Assembly (NCBI RefSeq): GCF_014490035.1 | Contig: NZ_CP061008.1 | Span: 3,348,001-3,412,000 of the forward strand | Source of the DNA: Achromobacter xylosoxidans | Lineage (GTDB): Bacteria > Pseudomonadota > Gammaproteobacteria > Burkholderiales > Burkholderiaceae_B | Length of the DNA stretch: 64,000 nucleotides | Reading direction: 5' to 3' | Part shown: piece after piece, positions 1-7,423 of the stretch | Layout of the letters: each line of letters opens with the position of its first letter | Numbering within the stretch: the first letter of the stretch is position 1 | Position numbers and translations under genes: made by a program | The notes under the pieces: model-generated | Seen by the model: the letters and a program-made list of their open reading frames with translations, nothing else | Databases searched by the model: none | What the model was told of the DNA's origin: nothing

Positions 1-1
1 T

Positions 2-391
2 CCGCTGGCGGACGCGGGCCGCGCCCGGCTGCGCGACATCCTGCGCTATCCCATGATCCAGCTCGCGCGCGGCAGCAGCGTGCGCAAGCATCTGGACGCC
101 GCCCTGGGCGCAGACGCGCCCGCGCCGGTGTTCGAGGTTGAACACCTGGCCACGGCAACGGGGCTGGTGCGCGCGGGGCTGGGCATCTCGGTGGTGCCGG
201 CGATGACGCTGTTCCACTTCGGCGGCGCCGACCTGCGCATCGTGCCGCTGGCCGGCAAGGCCTTGACCCGGCCGCTCTACCTGGTGCGGCGCAAGGGCCG
301 CACGCTATCGGTCGCAGCGCAGGCCTTGTATGACCTGCTGCGGGAGCATCGGGGGGATATCGATAGCCCGGGATGCCATGGAGTTGGCTAG
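2..391 (+). CDS. LysR-type transcriptional regulator, C-terminal part
   Basis: The frame is open from the window edge and ends at TAG 389-391. The translation shows the second half of a LysR substrate-binding domain: the stretch VEHLATATGLVRAGLGISVVP (shortened here to its key part, GLVRAGLGISVVP) is the typical effector-domain segment, followed by a last strand near RPLYLVRRKGR and the C-terminal helix AAQALYDLLREH. The winged-helix half lies left of the window, so the target cannot be inferred. The last residues (DSPGCHGVG) look unlike a normal LysR end, and the stop sits directly against a truncated fic gene, so the extreme C-terminus may have been altered by a rearrangement. Confidence 0.85.
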   Translation, partial: PLADAGRARLRDILRYPMIQLARGSSVRKHLDAALGADAPAPVFEVEHLATATGLVRAGLGISVVPAMTLFHFGGADLRIVPLAGKALTRPLYLVRRKGRTLSVAAQALYDLLREHRGDIDSPGCHGVG

Positions 392-395
392 TCAT

Positions 396-524
396 GGCGG
401 CGATCTCGGAAAGATCTTGCTCAGCCTGCGCGAGCAACGAATCGTCCCGGATGTTCAGTCGGTTGCGTAGCGCGAAACCGCCGGGGCAGCAGTACGGATC
501 CTGTCCGGTGCCGTACTTGTCCAA
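396..524 (-). pseudogene. fic: truncated fic (Fic-family AMP transferase toxin), N-terminal remnant
   Basis: Reading the minus strand from TTG at 524 gives LDKYGTGQDPYCCPG followed by LRNRLNI and LAQAEQDLSEIAA. This is the characteristic N-terminus of class III Fic proteins (compare E. coli Fic, which begins with KFGEGRDPYLYPG and MRNRLNI). The resemblance stops after about 43 residues, at position ~396, next to the stop codon of the LysR gene. The catalytic motif HPFxxGNGR and all of the Fic core are absent, so no AMP-transferase activity is possible. The remnant starts 2 bases after the yhfG-like gene stops, the usual antitoxin-toxin order. A CTG stands where an ATG overlapping the TGA might once have been, which is a further sign of decay. 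Confidence 0.72.
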
Positions 525-526
525 TG

Positions 527-694
527 TCAGGCAGGCTTGCGATAGGCGCGCAACACGGCTTCGCGGGAAGGCAGTTCGCGCTGCGCGTGGGCGGGCGTGA
601 CTGGGTAACCTTCCAGGCGCAGGCTGGCTGCGTAGTTGGAGCGGCGCACCTTTGCCCAATAGTCCAGCTTGGCTTGGAGGCTGGTGTTTTTCAA
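527..694 (-). CDS. YhfG/FicA-like antitoxin, small protein (55 aa)
   Basis: This 55-residue frame starts with TTG at 694, preceded by GAGG about 8 bases upstream, and ends with TGA at 527-529. The protein contains LDYWAKVRRSNYAASLRLEGY, whose core (W-x6-NYxASxRLEG) matches the YhfG family (DUF2559), for example E. coli YhfG with RNxNFQASRRLEG. YhfG-type proteins are antitoxins that bind Fic toxins and stop them from AMPylating targets such as DNA gyrase. Here the gene is complete, while the downstream fic is cut to its first ~43 codons, so the antitoxin is orphaned. It is divergent from ridA, with about 200 bases of shared upstream DNA. Too short for usual ORF cut-offs, so it may be missing from routine annotation. 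Confidence 0.7.
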   Translation of the reverse strand: MKNTSLQAKLDYWAKVRRSNYAASLRLEGYPVTPAHAQRELPSREAVLRAYRKPA

Positions 695-857
695 GGGAGA
701 CGCCTCATTTGAGAAGCTGCGGGGGTATCCAGACGATTATGCCGAAGCGCGCATTGGACTTGGCTGGCCCAGCCTTGCGGGAAGCATCATATATGTTCCG
801 TCTTGCAGCCACCCTACGGCATTCAGCCACTTTCGCAAAAGTCTATTGCTGGATAAA

Positions 858-892
858 CTTCGATAGTTGTAGTTTCTATCCGACTTTCGAAG
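858..892. promoter_or_regulatory. nested inverted repeats upstream of ridA
   Basis: An outer pair CTTCGA (858-863) / TCGAAG (887-892) encloses an inner pair GATAG (862-866) / CTATC (876-880) with nine bases between the inner arms. The block ends 10 bases before the ridA start and lies in the ridA / yhfG divergent spacer. It resembles a dimeric regulator site, but no regulator can be assigned. Confidence 0.35.
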
Positions 893-902
893 GATTCCGC
901 CC

Positions 903-1289
903 ATGAGCAAGCAAATCATCCATACCGACACCGCGCCCGCCGCGGTAGGCCCTTACTCGCAAGCGGTTGCCGTAAGCGGCACCAAGACTGTCTATCTCTC
1001 GGGCCAGATCGGCCTGGAGCCGGGCACTGGCGATCTGGTCTCCGAGAACTTCGATGCGCAGGTGCGTCAGGCTTTCGCCAACATGCAGGAAGTCATCAAG
1101 GCTGCCGGCGGCACGCTGGACAATGTGGTCAAGCTGACGCTGTTCCTGACCGACCTGGGCAAGTTCACGGCCGCCAACGCCATCATGGCCGAGATCATTC
1201 CCCAGCCGTTCCCGGCGCGCTCGACCATCGGCGTGGCCAGCCTGCCCAAGGGCGCGCAGTTCGAGGTCGAAGCCATTCTGGTCCTGTAA
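903..1289 (+). CDS. ridA: RidA family enamine/imine deaminase
   Basis: The 128-residue protein has the full length of the YjgF/YER057c/UK114 family. It carries the N-terminal strand with PAAVGPYSQAV, the central YLSGQIGL and the C-terminal signature FPARSTIGVASLPKGAQFEVEA. Arg106 corresponds to the conserved arginine (Arg105 in E. coli RidA) that binds the carboxylate of 2-aminoacrylate. RidA hydrolyses reactive enamines and imines made by PLP enzymes, so they cannot inactivate other PLP enzymes; it works in the cytoplasm as a trimer. The ATG at 903 follows AAGGA at the right distance. recG follows after 39 bases on the same strand, so the two may share a transcript. Confidence 0.93.
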   Translation: MSKQIIHTDTAPAAVGPYSQAVAVSGTKTVYLSGQIGLEPGTGDLVSENFDAQVRQAFANMQEVIKAAGGTLDNVVKLTLFLTDLGKFTAANAIMAEIIPQPFPARSTIGVASLPKGAQFEVEAILVL

Positions 1290-1328
1290 GGCCCGTCCGG
1301 ACTTTTCAATCCAGGGGTTCGTTTCTCC

Positions 1329-3419
1329 ATGCCGGCCGCAGCCGCGGCTTCCAAGCGATCCGGCGCCGACAACAAGGGCGCCGGCAAAGCGATGACGGAT
1401 ACGGAGCGCAAGCTTCGTAACCTGGGTTTGGTGCTGCCCGAGGACTTCGTGCTGCACCTGCCGCTGCGCTACGAGGACGAAACCCGCATCATGCCGATCA
1501 GCGCCCTGCGGCCCGGTTTTGCCGGGCAGGTCGAGGGCGAGATCACCAAGTCCGAGGTTCTCTACCGGCCCCGGCGCCAGCTGACCGCAACCCTGGCGGA
1601 CGACAGCGGCGAACTGCAATTGCGCTGGCTGAATTTCTACCCCAGCCAGCAGAAGCAAGTCACGGTGGGCAAGCGCCTGCGTGCGCGCGGCGAGGTCCGT
1701 GGCGGCCTGTTCGGGCGCGAGATGGTGCATCCGCGCATGACCAATGCCGACGCGCCGCTGCCCACGGCGCTGACGCCCGTCTATCCCAGCACCGAAGGGC
1801 TGCCGCAACTGACGTTGCGCCGTGCCATCGCGCAGGCGCTGGACCGCGCCGACCTGTCCGACACCTTGCCCGACGAGGCGCGGGCGCGTTACGACCTGCC
1901 GCCGTTCGAACCGGCCATCCGCGCGCTGCATACGCCAGCGCAGGGCGAGTCCGAGCAGGCCTTGCTGGATCGCGTCCATCCCGCCTGGCGGCGCATCAAG
2001 TTCGATGAACTGCTGGCGCAGCAACTGTCGCTGGCGGCCGCGCGCGCTGCGCGCCGCGTCAAGGAAGCGGAATCGTTGCCCGTGCGCAATGAGGCTGGGG
2101 GCCTTGTCGCCAGATTGTACGAAGCCTTGCCGTTCAAGCTGACCGGCGCGCAAGAGCGCGTGGTTCAGGAAATTTCCGCAGACCTGGCCAAGCCGTATCC
2201 GATGCACCGCTTGCTGCAAGGCGACGTGGGCAGCGGCAAGACGGTCGTGGCGGCCATCGCCGCCGCCCAGGCCATCGCCAGCGGCGCGCAGGTCGCGCTG
2301 ATGGCGCCCACCGAAATCCTGGCGGAGCAGCACTTCCGCAAACTGGTGTCCTGGCTGCAGCCGCTGGGCGTGAACGTGGCCTGGCTGAGCGGCAGCCTCG
2401 CCGCCAAGGCGCGCCGCGAAGCCGTGGCGGCCGCGGCTGACGGCAGCGTGCAATTGATCGTGGGCACGCAGGCGCTGATCCAGGACAACGTCGAATTCCA
2501 TCGCCTGGGCCTGTCCATCGTCGACGAGCAGCACCGCTTTGGCGTCGGGCAGCGCCTGGCGCTGACCCGCAAGGGTGAAACCGTGCGCGGGCGCAATGTG
2601 CCGCACCAGCTCAACATGAGCGCGACGCCGATTCCGCGCACGTTGGCCATGACCTTTTTCGCCGACCTGGATGTGTCCGTCATCGACGAGCTGCCGCCTG
2701 GGCGCAGCCCCGTGCTGACCAAGCTTGTGTCGGACGCAAGGCGCGAGGAAGTCATCGCCCACATTGCCCAGGCCGCGCGCGGCGGGCAGCAGGCCTACTG
2801 GGTTTGCCCGCTGGTCGAGGAAAGCGAGGCCCTGGAACTCCAGACCGCCGTGGATACCTACGAAGGCATGCGCGCCGATTTGCCGGACCTGCGCATCGGA
2901 CTGGTGCATGGCCGGTTGCCGCAAGCCGAAAAGGCCGCCGTGATGCAGGCGTTCCGAGATGGCGAAGTCGACCTGCTGGTCGCCACCACCGTGATCGAGG
3001 TGGGCGTGGACGTGCCGAACGCCTCGCTCATGGTGATTGAGCACGCCGAGCGTTTCGGCCTGGCGCAGCTGCATCAGCTGCGCGGCCGGGTAGGGCGCGG
3101 CACCGCCGAATCGGTATGCGTGCTGCTCTATCAGACGCCGCTGTCGCAAGTGGCGCGCGAACGCCTGCGGGCCATGTTCGAGACCTCGGACGGCTTTGAA
3201 ATCGCCCGCCGCGACCTGGAACAACGCGGCCCGGGAGAGTTCCTGGGCACGCGCCAGTCCGGCATGGCCTTGCTGCGCTTCGCCGACCTGGAAACGGACG
3301 CGGCCATCGCCGAAGACGCACGCGATGCGGCGGTCTGGCTGCGCGCCGAGCATCCGGCCGCGGTCGAGGCGCACCTGGCGCGCTGGATGCGCGGACGCGA
3401 GGATTTCCTGCGCACTTGA
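1329..3419 (+). CDS. recG: ATP-dependent DNA helicase RecG
   Basis: The 696-residue protein matches RecG in length and order: an N-terminal wedge/OB domain (about 30-230) with LPLRYEDET, Walker A GDVGSGKT at 298-305, motif II DEQH at 399-402, motif III SATPIPRT, and the helicase C-terminal half with TTVIEVGVDVPNA and QLRGRVGRG, then the FGLAQLHQLRGR / TSDGFEIARRDLEQRGPGEFLGTRQSG region typical of RecG. It drives branch migration of stalled forks and Holliday junctions. The first ~20 residues are low in complexity; a second ATG at 1392 (MTDTERKL) also fits RecG well and could be the true start. It lies between ridA and oxyR, an order I associate with Bordetella-group chromosomes. Confidence 0.95.
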   Translation: MPAAAAASKRSGADNKGAGKAMTDTERKLRNLGLVLPEDFVLHLPLRYEDETRIMPISALRPGFAGQVEGEITKSEVLYRPRRQLTATLADDSGELQLRWLNFYPSQQKQVTVGKRLRARGEVRGGLFGREMVHPRMTNADAPLPTALTPVYPSTEGLPQLTLRRAIAQALDRADLSDTLPDEARARYDLPPFEPAIRALHTPAQGESEQALLDRVHPAWRRIKFDELLAQQLSLAAARAARRVKEAESLPVRNEAGGLVARLYEALPFKLTGAQERVVQEISADLAKPYPMHRLLQGDVGSGKTVVAAIAAAQAIASGAQVALMAPTEILAEQHFRKLVSWLQPLGVNVAWLSGSLAAKARREAVAAAADGSVQLIVGTQALIQDNVEFHRLGLSIVDEQHRFGVGQRLALTRKGETVRGRNVPHQLNMSATPIPRTLAMTFFADLDVSVIDELPPGRSPVLTKLVSDARREEVIAHIAQAARGGQQAYWVCPLVEESEALELQTAVDTYEGMRADLPDLRIGLVHGRLPQAEKAAVMQAFRDGEVDLLVATTVIEVGVDVPNASLMVIEHAERFGLAQLHQLRGRVGRGTAESVCVLLYQTPLSQVARERLRAMFETSDGFEIARRDLEQRGPGEFLGTRQSGMALLRFADLETDAAIAEDARDAAVWLRAEHPAAVEAHLARWMRGREDFLRT

Positions 3420-3499
3420 CCATGCAGCCAGCCGCCAATCTCAATCTAGCAAGCGCCAGCCACAAGGCTGGGGCATAACCCCCGGGGGCGTAGTCCACC

Positions 3500-4450
3500 A
3501 TGACTCTCACCGAACTCAAGTACATCGTCGCCGTCGCGCGCGAACGGCATTTCGGCCGGGCGGCCGAGGCCTGTTTCGTCAGCCAGCCCACGCTCTCGGT
3601 GGCGATACGCAAGCTGGAAGACGAATTGGGCGTGACGCTGTTCGAGCGCGGCGGCGCCGAGGTCGGCGTCACTCCCATCGGCCAGCGCATCGTGGCGCAG
3701 GCGCAGAAGGTGCTGGAAGAAAGCGCCAGCATCAAGGAGATCGCGCGCCAGGGACACGACCCGTTGGCCGGCCCCTTGCGCGTCGGCGTCATTCACACCA
3801 TCGGTCCGTACCTGTTGCCGCGGCTGGTGCCGGAGCAGATCCGCCGCACTCCGCAGATGCCGCTGTTGCTGCAAGAGAATTTCACGGTGCGGCTGGTTGA
3901 ACTGCTGCGCCAGGGCGAGATCGATTGCGCCATCATGGCTTTGCCGCTGCCCGAGGCCGGCCTGGTCATGCAACCCTTGTACGACGAGCCCTTTGTGGTG
4001 GCCGTGCCCAATGACCACGAGCTGGCCCGGCGCCAGGCGATCGACGCCCAGGACCTGAAGCAGCAGACCATGCTGCTGCTGGGCAGCGGCCATTGCTTCC
4101 GCGACCAGGTGCTGGAAGTCTGTCCCGAGCTGTCGCGCTTTTCGGCGGCCAGCGATGGCATTCAGCGCACCTTCGAAGGCTCATCGCTGGAGACCATCCG
4201 CCATATGGTCGCGGCCGGCATTGGCGTGACCGTGTTGCCCGTGACCGCGGTGCCGGAACAGCCCCCATCCAACAGCCTGCTGCGCTATCTGCCATTTGAC
4301 GGCCACGTGCCGGAGCGCCGCGTGGTGCTGGCCTGGCGTCGCAGCTTCCCGCGGCTGGCCGCCATCGAGGCGCTGGCGCAGGCGGTCTATGCCTGCGAGC
4401 TACCCGGCGTGAAGATGCTGACCGACGAGGTGGCGGCGGTGCAGGATTGA
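3500..4450 (+). CDS. oxyR: hydrogen peroxide sensor and LysR-type regulator OxyR
   Basis: The 316-residue LysR protein has a helix-turn-helix at about 18-40 (AAEACFVSQPTLSVAIRKLE) and a substrate-binding domain. The redox pair of OxyR is present and even keeps the E. coli numbering: Cys199 in GSGHCF and Cys208 in LEVCPE. Oxidation of these cysteines by peroxide turns OxyR into an activator of catalase, alkyl hydroperoxide reductase and Dps genes. The next gene is dps, in the same direction, 149 bases away, which fits direct control. Start ATG 3500 follows an 80-base spacer after recG. Confidence 0.95.
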   Translation: MTLTELKYIVAVARERHFGRAAEACFVSQPTLSVAIRKLEDELGVTLFERGGAEVGVTPIGQRIVAQAQKVLEESASIKEIARQGHDPLAGPLRVGVIHTIGPYLLPRLVPEQIRRTPQMPLLLQENFTVRLVELLRQGEIDCAIMALPLPEAGLVMQPLYDEPFVVAVPNDHELARRQAIDAQDLKQQTMLLLGSGHCFRDQVLEVCPELSRFSAASDGIQRTFEGSSLETIRHMVAAGIGVTVLPVTAVPEQPPSNSLLRYLPFDGHVPERRVVLAWRRSFPRLAAIEALAQAVYACELPGVKMLTDEVAAVQD

Positions 4451-4535
4451 TTTCCGGGCCGCTGTCCGGCGGTTGCGCGCGCGGTTTGCGCCGCGTCAAA
4501 AGGTCGCAGGACTGATTGATGAAAGCGGCGGATAT

Positions 4536-4552
4536 TGCGGCATTTCGCCGCA
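4536..4552. promoter_or_regulatory. short palindrome upstream of dps
   Basis: TGCGGC (4536-4541) and GCCGCA (4547-4552) form a 6-base inverted repeat with a 5-base loop, about 50 bases before the dps start. It may be an operator or a leader hairpin. It does not match the ATAG/CTAT pattern of classical OxyR sites. The dps ribosome site is TAGGAG at 4587-4592. Confidence 0.25.
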
Positions 4553-4599
4553 TTTGCAGTGTTATCCTTGTTTCGCACATACATCCCTAGGAGCTAGCA

Positions 4600-5100
4600 A
4601 TGGCCAAGTCCCCCAAGAAGACCTCCAGCGTTCCGCGCATCAACATCGGCATCTCGGACAAGGACCGCGCCGCCGTCGCCGGCGAACTGTCCAAGCTGCT
4701 GGCCGACTCGTACACGCTGTACCTGATGACGCACAACTTCCACTGGAACGTCACGGGGCCCATGTTCAACACGCTGCACCTGATGTTCATGACCCAGTAC
4801 ACGGAAGAGTGGAACGCACTGGACAGCATCGCCGAGCGCATCCGCGCGCTGGGTCACTATGCGCCGGGCACCTACCGCGAATTCAGCAAGCTGTCCTCGA
4901 TCTCCGAGCCGGACTCGGTGCCCGAGGCCCTGGAAATGGTGCGCCTGCTGGTGACCGCCAACGAATCGGTCGCCAAGACCGCTCGCGCCGCCTTCGAGAA
5001 GGCCGATGCCGCCAACGACCAGCCCACGGCCGACCTGCTGACGCAGCGCCTGGACGTGCACGAAAAGAACGCCTGGATGCTGCGCAGCCTGCTGCAGTGA
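4600..5100 (+). CDS. dps: Dps ferritin-like DNA-protecting protein
   Basis: The 166-residue protein belongs to the Dps/ferritin-like family, which forms dodecamers that oxidise Fe(II) with peroxide, store iron and bind DNA. The inter-subunit ferroxidase ligands are visible: His48 in HNFHWN, His60 in NTLHLMF, Asp75 and Glu79 in ALDSIAER. The acidic residue that follows the second His by four positions in E. coli Dps is Met64 here; I believe this is common in this subgroup. The lysine-rich N-terminus (MAKSPKKTSS) suits DNA binding. It lies downstream of oxyR and ends in its own strong terminator, so it is most likely a single-gene transcript under peroxide control. Confidence 0.94.
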   Translation: MAKSPKKTSSVPRINIGISDKDRAAVAGELSKLLADSYTLYLMTHNFHWNVTGPMFNTLHLMFMTQYTEEWNALDSIAERIRALGHYAPGTYREFSKLSSISEPDSVPEALEMVRLLVTANESVAKTARAAFEKADAANDQPTADLLTQRLDVHEKNAWMLRSLLQ

Positions 5101-5120
5101 TCGCGACGGTCGCCGCATGA

Positions 5121-5150
5121 AAAACGGAGCCTCGCGGCTCCGTTTTTTTT
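5121..5150 (+). terminator. rho-independent terminator of dps
   Basis: The stem AACGGAGCC / GGCTCCGTT with loop TCGC is followed directly by a run of eight T, 20 bases after the dps stop. The A-rich left flank also lets it act for the convergent hydrolase gene on the minus strand. Confidence 0.9.
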
Positions 5151-5167
5151 CAGCAGCAGGACTGAGT

Positions 5168-5782
5168 TCAGGGCTGATGCGATAGCGGCCGCGCCGGGAT
5201 GGGCGCGATCCGCTCGGGCGGCGGCGTCACCCGCCACACCGCGCGCCGGCGCAGCGCGCCCAGCAGCTTCAGGCCCTGCGGCCAGTCGTCCAGGCCGCTC
5301 TCGGCGTTGATGTGGCCAGCGCCCGGCACGACCACCAGCCGGCTGCCCCAATCGCGCGCAAAGGCGCGGGCGCGTTCCAGTTGGCAATAGGGATCGTTGT
5401 CGCTGGCCACCACCACGCTTTGGAAGGGCAGGGAATGGCGCGGCACCGGCCCGAAGTTTCTCAGGCAGGCGGGAGCATTGTCGCGCTCCACGTCGGCGGG
5501 CGCCACCAGCAGGGCGCCAGCGACCTTGGCGCGCAGCGGCACCGGCAGGGCGGCGCTGATCAGGCAACCCAGGCTGTGCGCGACCAGGAGGACGGGACTG
5601 CGGGCCTCGTTCACCTCGGTGGCCAGCGCCGCGATCCATTCGCCGGGAGTCGGATGTTCCCAGTCGCGCTGCTCGACGCGGCGCGCATGCGGCAGCAGGG
5701 CCATCCAGCGCGATTGCCAGTGTTGCGGTCCGGAGTTTTTCCATCCGGGAACGATGATCGGTTGGAGTCTCATGGCGGCCAT
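5168..5782 (-). CDS. RBBP9/YdeN-type alpha/beta hydrolase
   Basis: The ~204-residue protein starts with the RBBP9/YdeN signature RLQPIIVPGWKNSGPQHWQ. It keeps a serine-hydrolase triad: Ser70 in the nucleophile elbow VAHSLGC, an Asp in ASDNDPYC and a His in PGAGHINAESG. Members are small esterase-like serine hydrolases whose substrates are mostly unknown. Longer upstream frames exist, but the family begins near MRLQPI, so ATG 5782 (or 5773) is preferred; neither has a clear ribosome site. It is convergent with dps and divergent from the solo LivJ-like gene. The substrate cannot be told from the sequence. Confidence 0.82.
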   Translation of the reverse strand: MAAMRLQPIIVPGWKNSGPQHWQSRWMALLPHARRVEQRDWEHPTPGEWIAALATEVNEARSPVLLVAHSLGCLISAALPVPLRAKVAGALLVAPADVERDNAPACLRNFGPVPRHSLPFQSVVVASDNDPYCQLERARAFARDWGSRLVVVPGAGHINAESGLDDWPQGLKLLGALRRRAVWRVTPPPERIAPIPARPLSHQP

Positions 5783-6088
5783 GATGCCGGGCGGCCTTAG
5801 TAACGCAAACGAATAAATCGTCTTTTGCATATACGCCAGCGGGCATAAGGGCAGCCCGCGAACAATGCCGCAGCGCAATAATCGGACGCGTGTCAAAGTG
5901 GTCCGAAACTGGCCTGAGAAGGGCTATTTTTCAGTGTATGCTTGCCCTGCAATCGCAATGCAACCGGGCGTGACCAGGGCCGAAACCCCTGCAAAGGGCA
6001 GTCCAGCAGGCATGCATGGCCTGGAGATGATCCGGCGTCCGATCCGGTGCAAAAACTAACGATTACAAATCATTAGAGGAGTCCACAC
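5783..6088. other. spacer between hydrolase gene and LivJ-like gene
   Basis: No gene was found in these 306 bases. The right end holds an imperfect inverted repeat, TAACGATT (6057-6064) / AATCATTA (6068-6075), directly before the ribosome site AGAGGAG (6075-6081) of the binding-protein gene. This could be a regulator site or a leader hairpin affecting translation. The rest shows no strong structure. Confidence 0.5.
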
Positions 6089-7216
6089 ATGAAGCCAGTA
6101 TTTCGTCTGACCCCGGTCATTGCAGCGCTGGGCGTCGCAGCCGGTCTGGCGTTTGCCTCGGGAGCGCAAGCGCAAACCATCAAGATCGGCGTGGTCGGCC
6201 CCACCACCGGCGCGGTCACGCAGTATGGCGATATGGTCCGTGAAGGCGTCGATACCGCGGTCGAGCGCATCAACGCCGCCGGCGGCATCAACGGCAAGAA
6301 GCTGGAAACGGTTGTGATCGACGACGGCTGCGAACCCAAGCAAGGCCCGGTCGCCGCCAACCGCGTGGTCAACAGCAAGATCGGTTTCGTCGTGGGCCAC
6401 GTGTGCTCGGGCGCCACCATCGCCGCCGCCGACATCTACAACAACGAAGGCGTGGTCATGGTCACGCCGTCGGCCACGTCGCCGGCGCTGACCGACGGCA
6501 AGAACTACGAGTTCATCTTCCGCACCATCGGCCGCGACGACCAGCAAGGTCCTGCCGCCGCCAAGTTCATCCTGGAAAAGATCAAGCCCAAGAAGGTCGC
6601 CGTGCTGCATGACAAGCAGTCCTACGGCCAGGGCATCGCCACCGCGGTCAAGAACGACCTGGAGAAAGGCGGCGTGGCCGTCGCCGTGTTCGAAGGCATC
6701 AACGCCGGCGACAGCGACTACTCGGCCGTCATCACCAAGCTGAAGAGCCAGGGCGTGGACTTCGTCTACTACGGCGGCTACCACCCTGAAATGGGCCTGC
6801 TGCTGCGCCAGGCGGCCGAACAGGGCGTGAAGGCCAAGTGGATGGGTCCGGAAGGCACGGGCAACCCCGACATCAACGCCATCGCCGGCGACGCCGTCGA
6901 AGGCATGCTGTTGACGCTGCCGGCCGACTTCACCCAGAACGCCGCCAACGCCGACATCGTCAAGGCCTTCGAAGCCAAGAAGCGCAACGCCAGCGGCGCC
7001 TTCCAGATGACCGCCTACACGGCCACCCAGGTCATCGCGGACGGCATCAAGGGCGCGGGCAGCGACGACCCGACCAAGGTCGCCAAGTACCTGCACGCCA
7101 ACTCCTTCGATACGCCGATCGGCAAGGTGTCCTGGAACAAGCAGGGCGACCTGACGAACTTCCAGTTCGACGTGTTCACCTGGCACAAGGACGGTTCCAA
7201 GACCGTCTACAAGTAA
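6089..7216 (+). CDS. branched-chain amino-acid ABC transporter periplasmic binding protein (solo LivJ paralogue)
   Basis: The 375-residue protein has a Sec signal peptide (about 1-28, ending ASGAQA) and a type I periplasmic binding fold of the LivJ/LivK family, with IKIGVVGPTTGAVTQYGD at the mature start, DDGCEPKQ and the pair of disulfide-type cysteines in CEPK and HVCSG. Such proteins bind Leu/Ile/Val or related amino acids and deliver them to LivHMGF. No permease or ATPase lies next to it; a very similar protein at 18194-19309 heads the complete liv operon 12 kb away, so this one may share that transporter with another ligand range. It has a strong ribosome site and its own terminator. Confidence 0.92.
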   Translation: MKPVFRLTPVIAALGVAAGLAFASGAQAQTIKIGVVGPTTGAVTQYGDMVREGVDTAVERINAAGGINGKKLETVVIDDGCEPKQGPVAANRVVNSKIGFVVGHVCSGATIAAADIYNNEGVVMVTPSATSPALTDGKNYEFIFRTIGRDDQQGPAAAKFILEKIKPKKVAVLHDKQSYGQGIATAVKNDLEKGGVAVAVFEGINAGDSDYSAVITKLKSQGVDFVYYGGYHPEMGLLLRQAAEQGVKAKWMGPEGTGNPDINAIAGDAVEGMLLTLPADFTQNAANADIVKAFEAKKRNASGAFQMTAYTATQVIADGIKGAGSDDPTKVAKYLHANSFDTPIGKVSWNKQGDLTNFQFDVFTWHKDGSKTVYK

Positions 7217-7274
7217 GTCCATGCGCGGGCCGCCGGCCCGCGACGCCGGCGGAGCCACTAGCGGTTCCGCAGGA

Positions 7275-7314
7275 AACCGGGCCGGAAGCGACAGTCTTCC
7301 GGCCCGGTTTTTTT
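7275..7314 (+). terminator. rho-independent terminator of the solo LivJ-like gene
   Basis: A 14-base perfect stem, AACCGGGCCGGAAG / CTTCCGGCCCGGTT, encloses the loop CGACAGT and runs into a stretch of T to position 7314. It separates the binding-protein gene from the two-component genes. Confidence 0.93.
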
Positions 7315-7423
7315 GTTCCTCCGACGAACCGGGAACCGGCGCGGCGCGTTCCGGTCGAACGCGCGCCCGCCGCATTTGCGTAGAATGCGGCGCCATCGAC
7401 CTCACTTTTTCTGTCTGGACACC

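Noticed and set aside
876..3374. 832-codon open frame on the minus strand opposite recG
   Set aside because: It is His/Gln/Arg-rich shadow sequence of the GC-rich recG gene, with no domain; RecG on the other strand is certain.
4600..5100. Loss of a ferroxidase ligand in Dps (Met64)
   Set aside because: I believe that this residue is common in the betaproteobacterial subgroup, so it is not taken as a defect.
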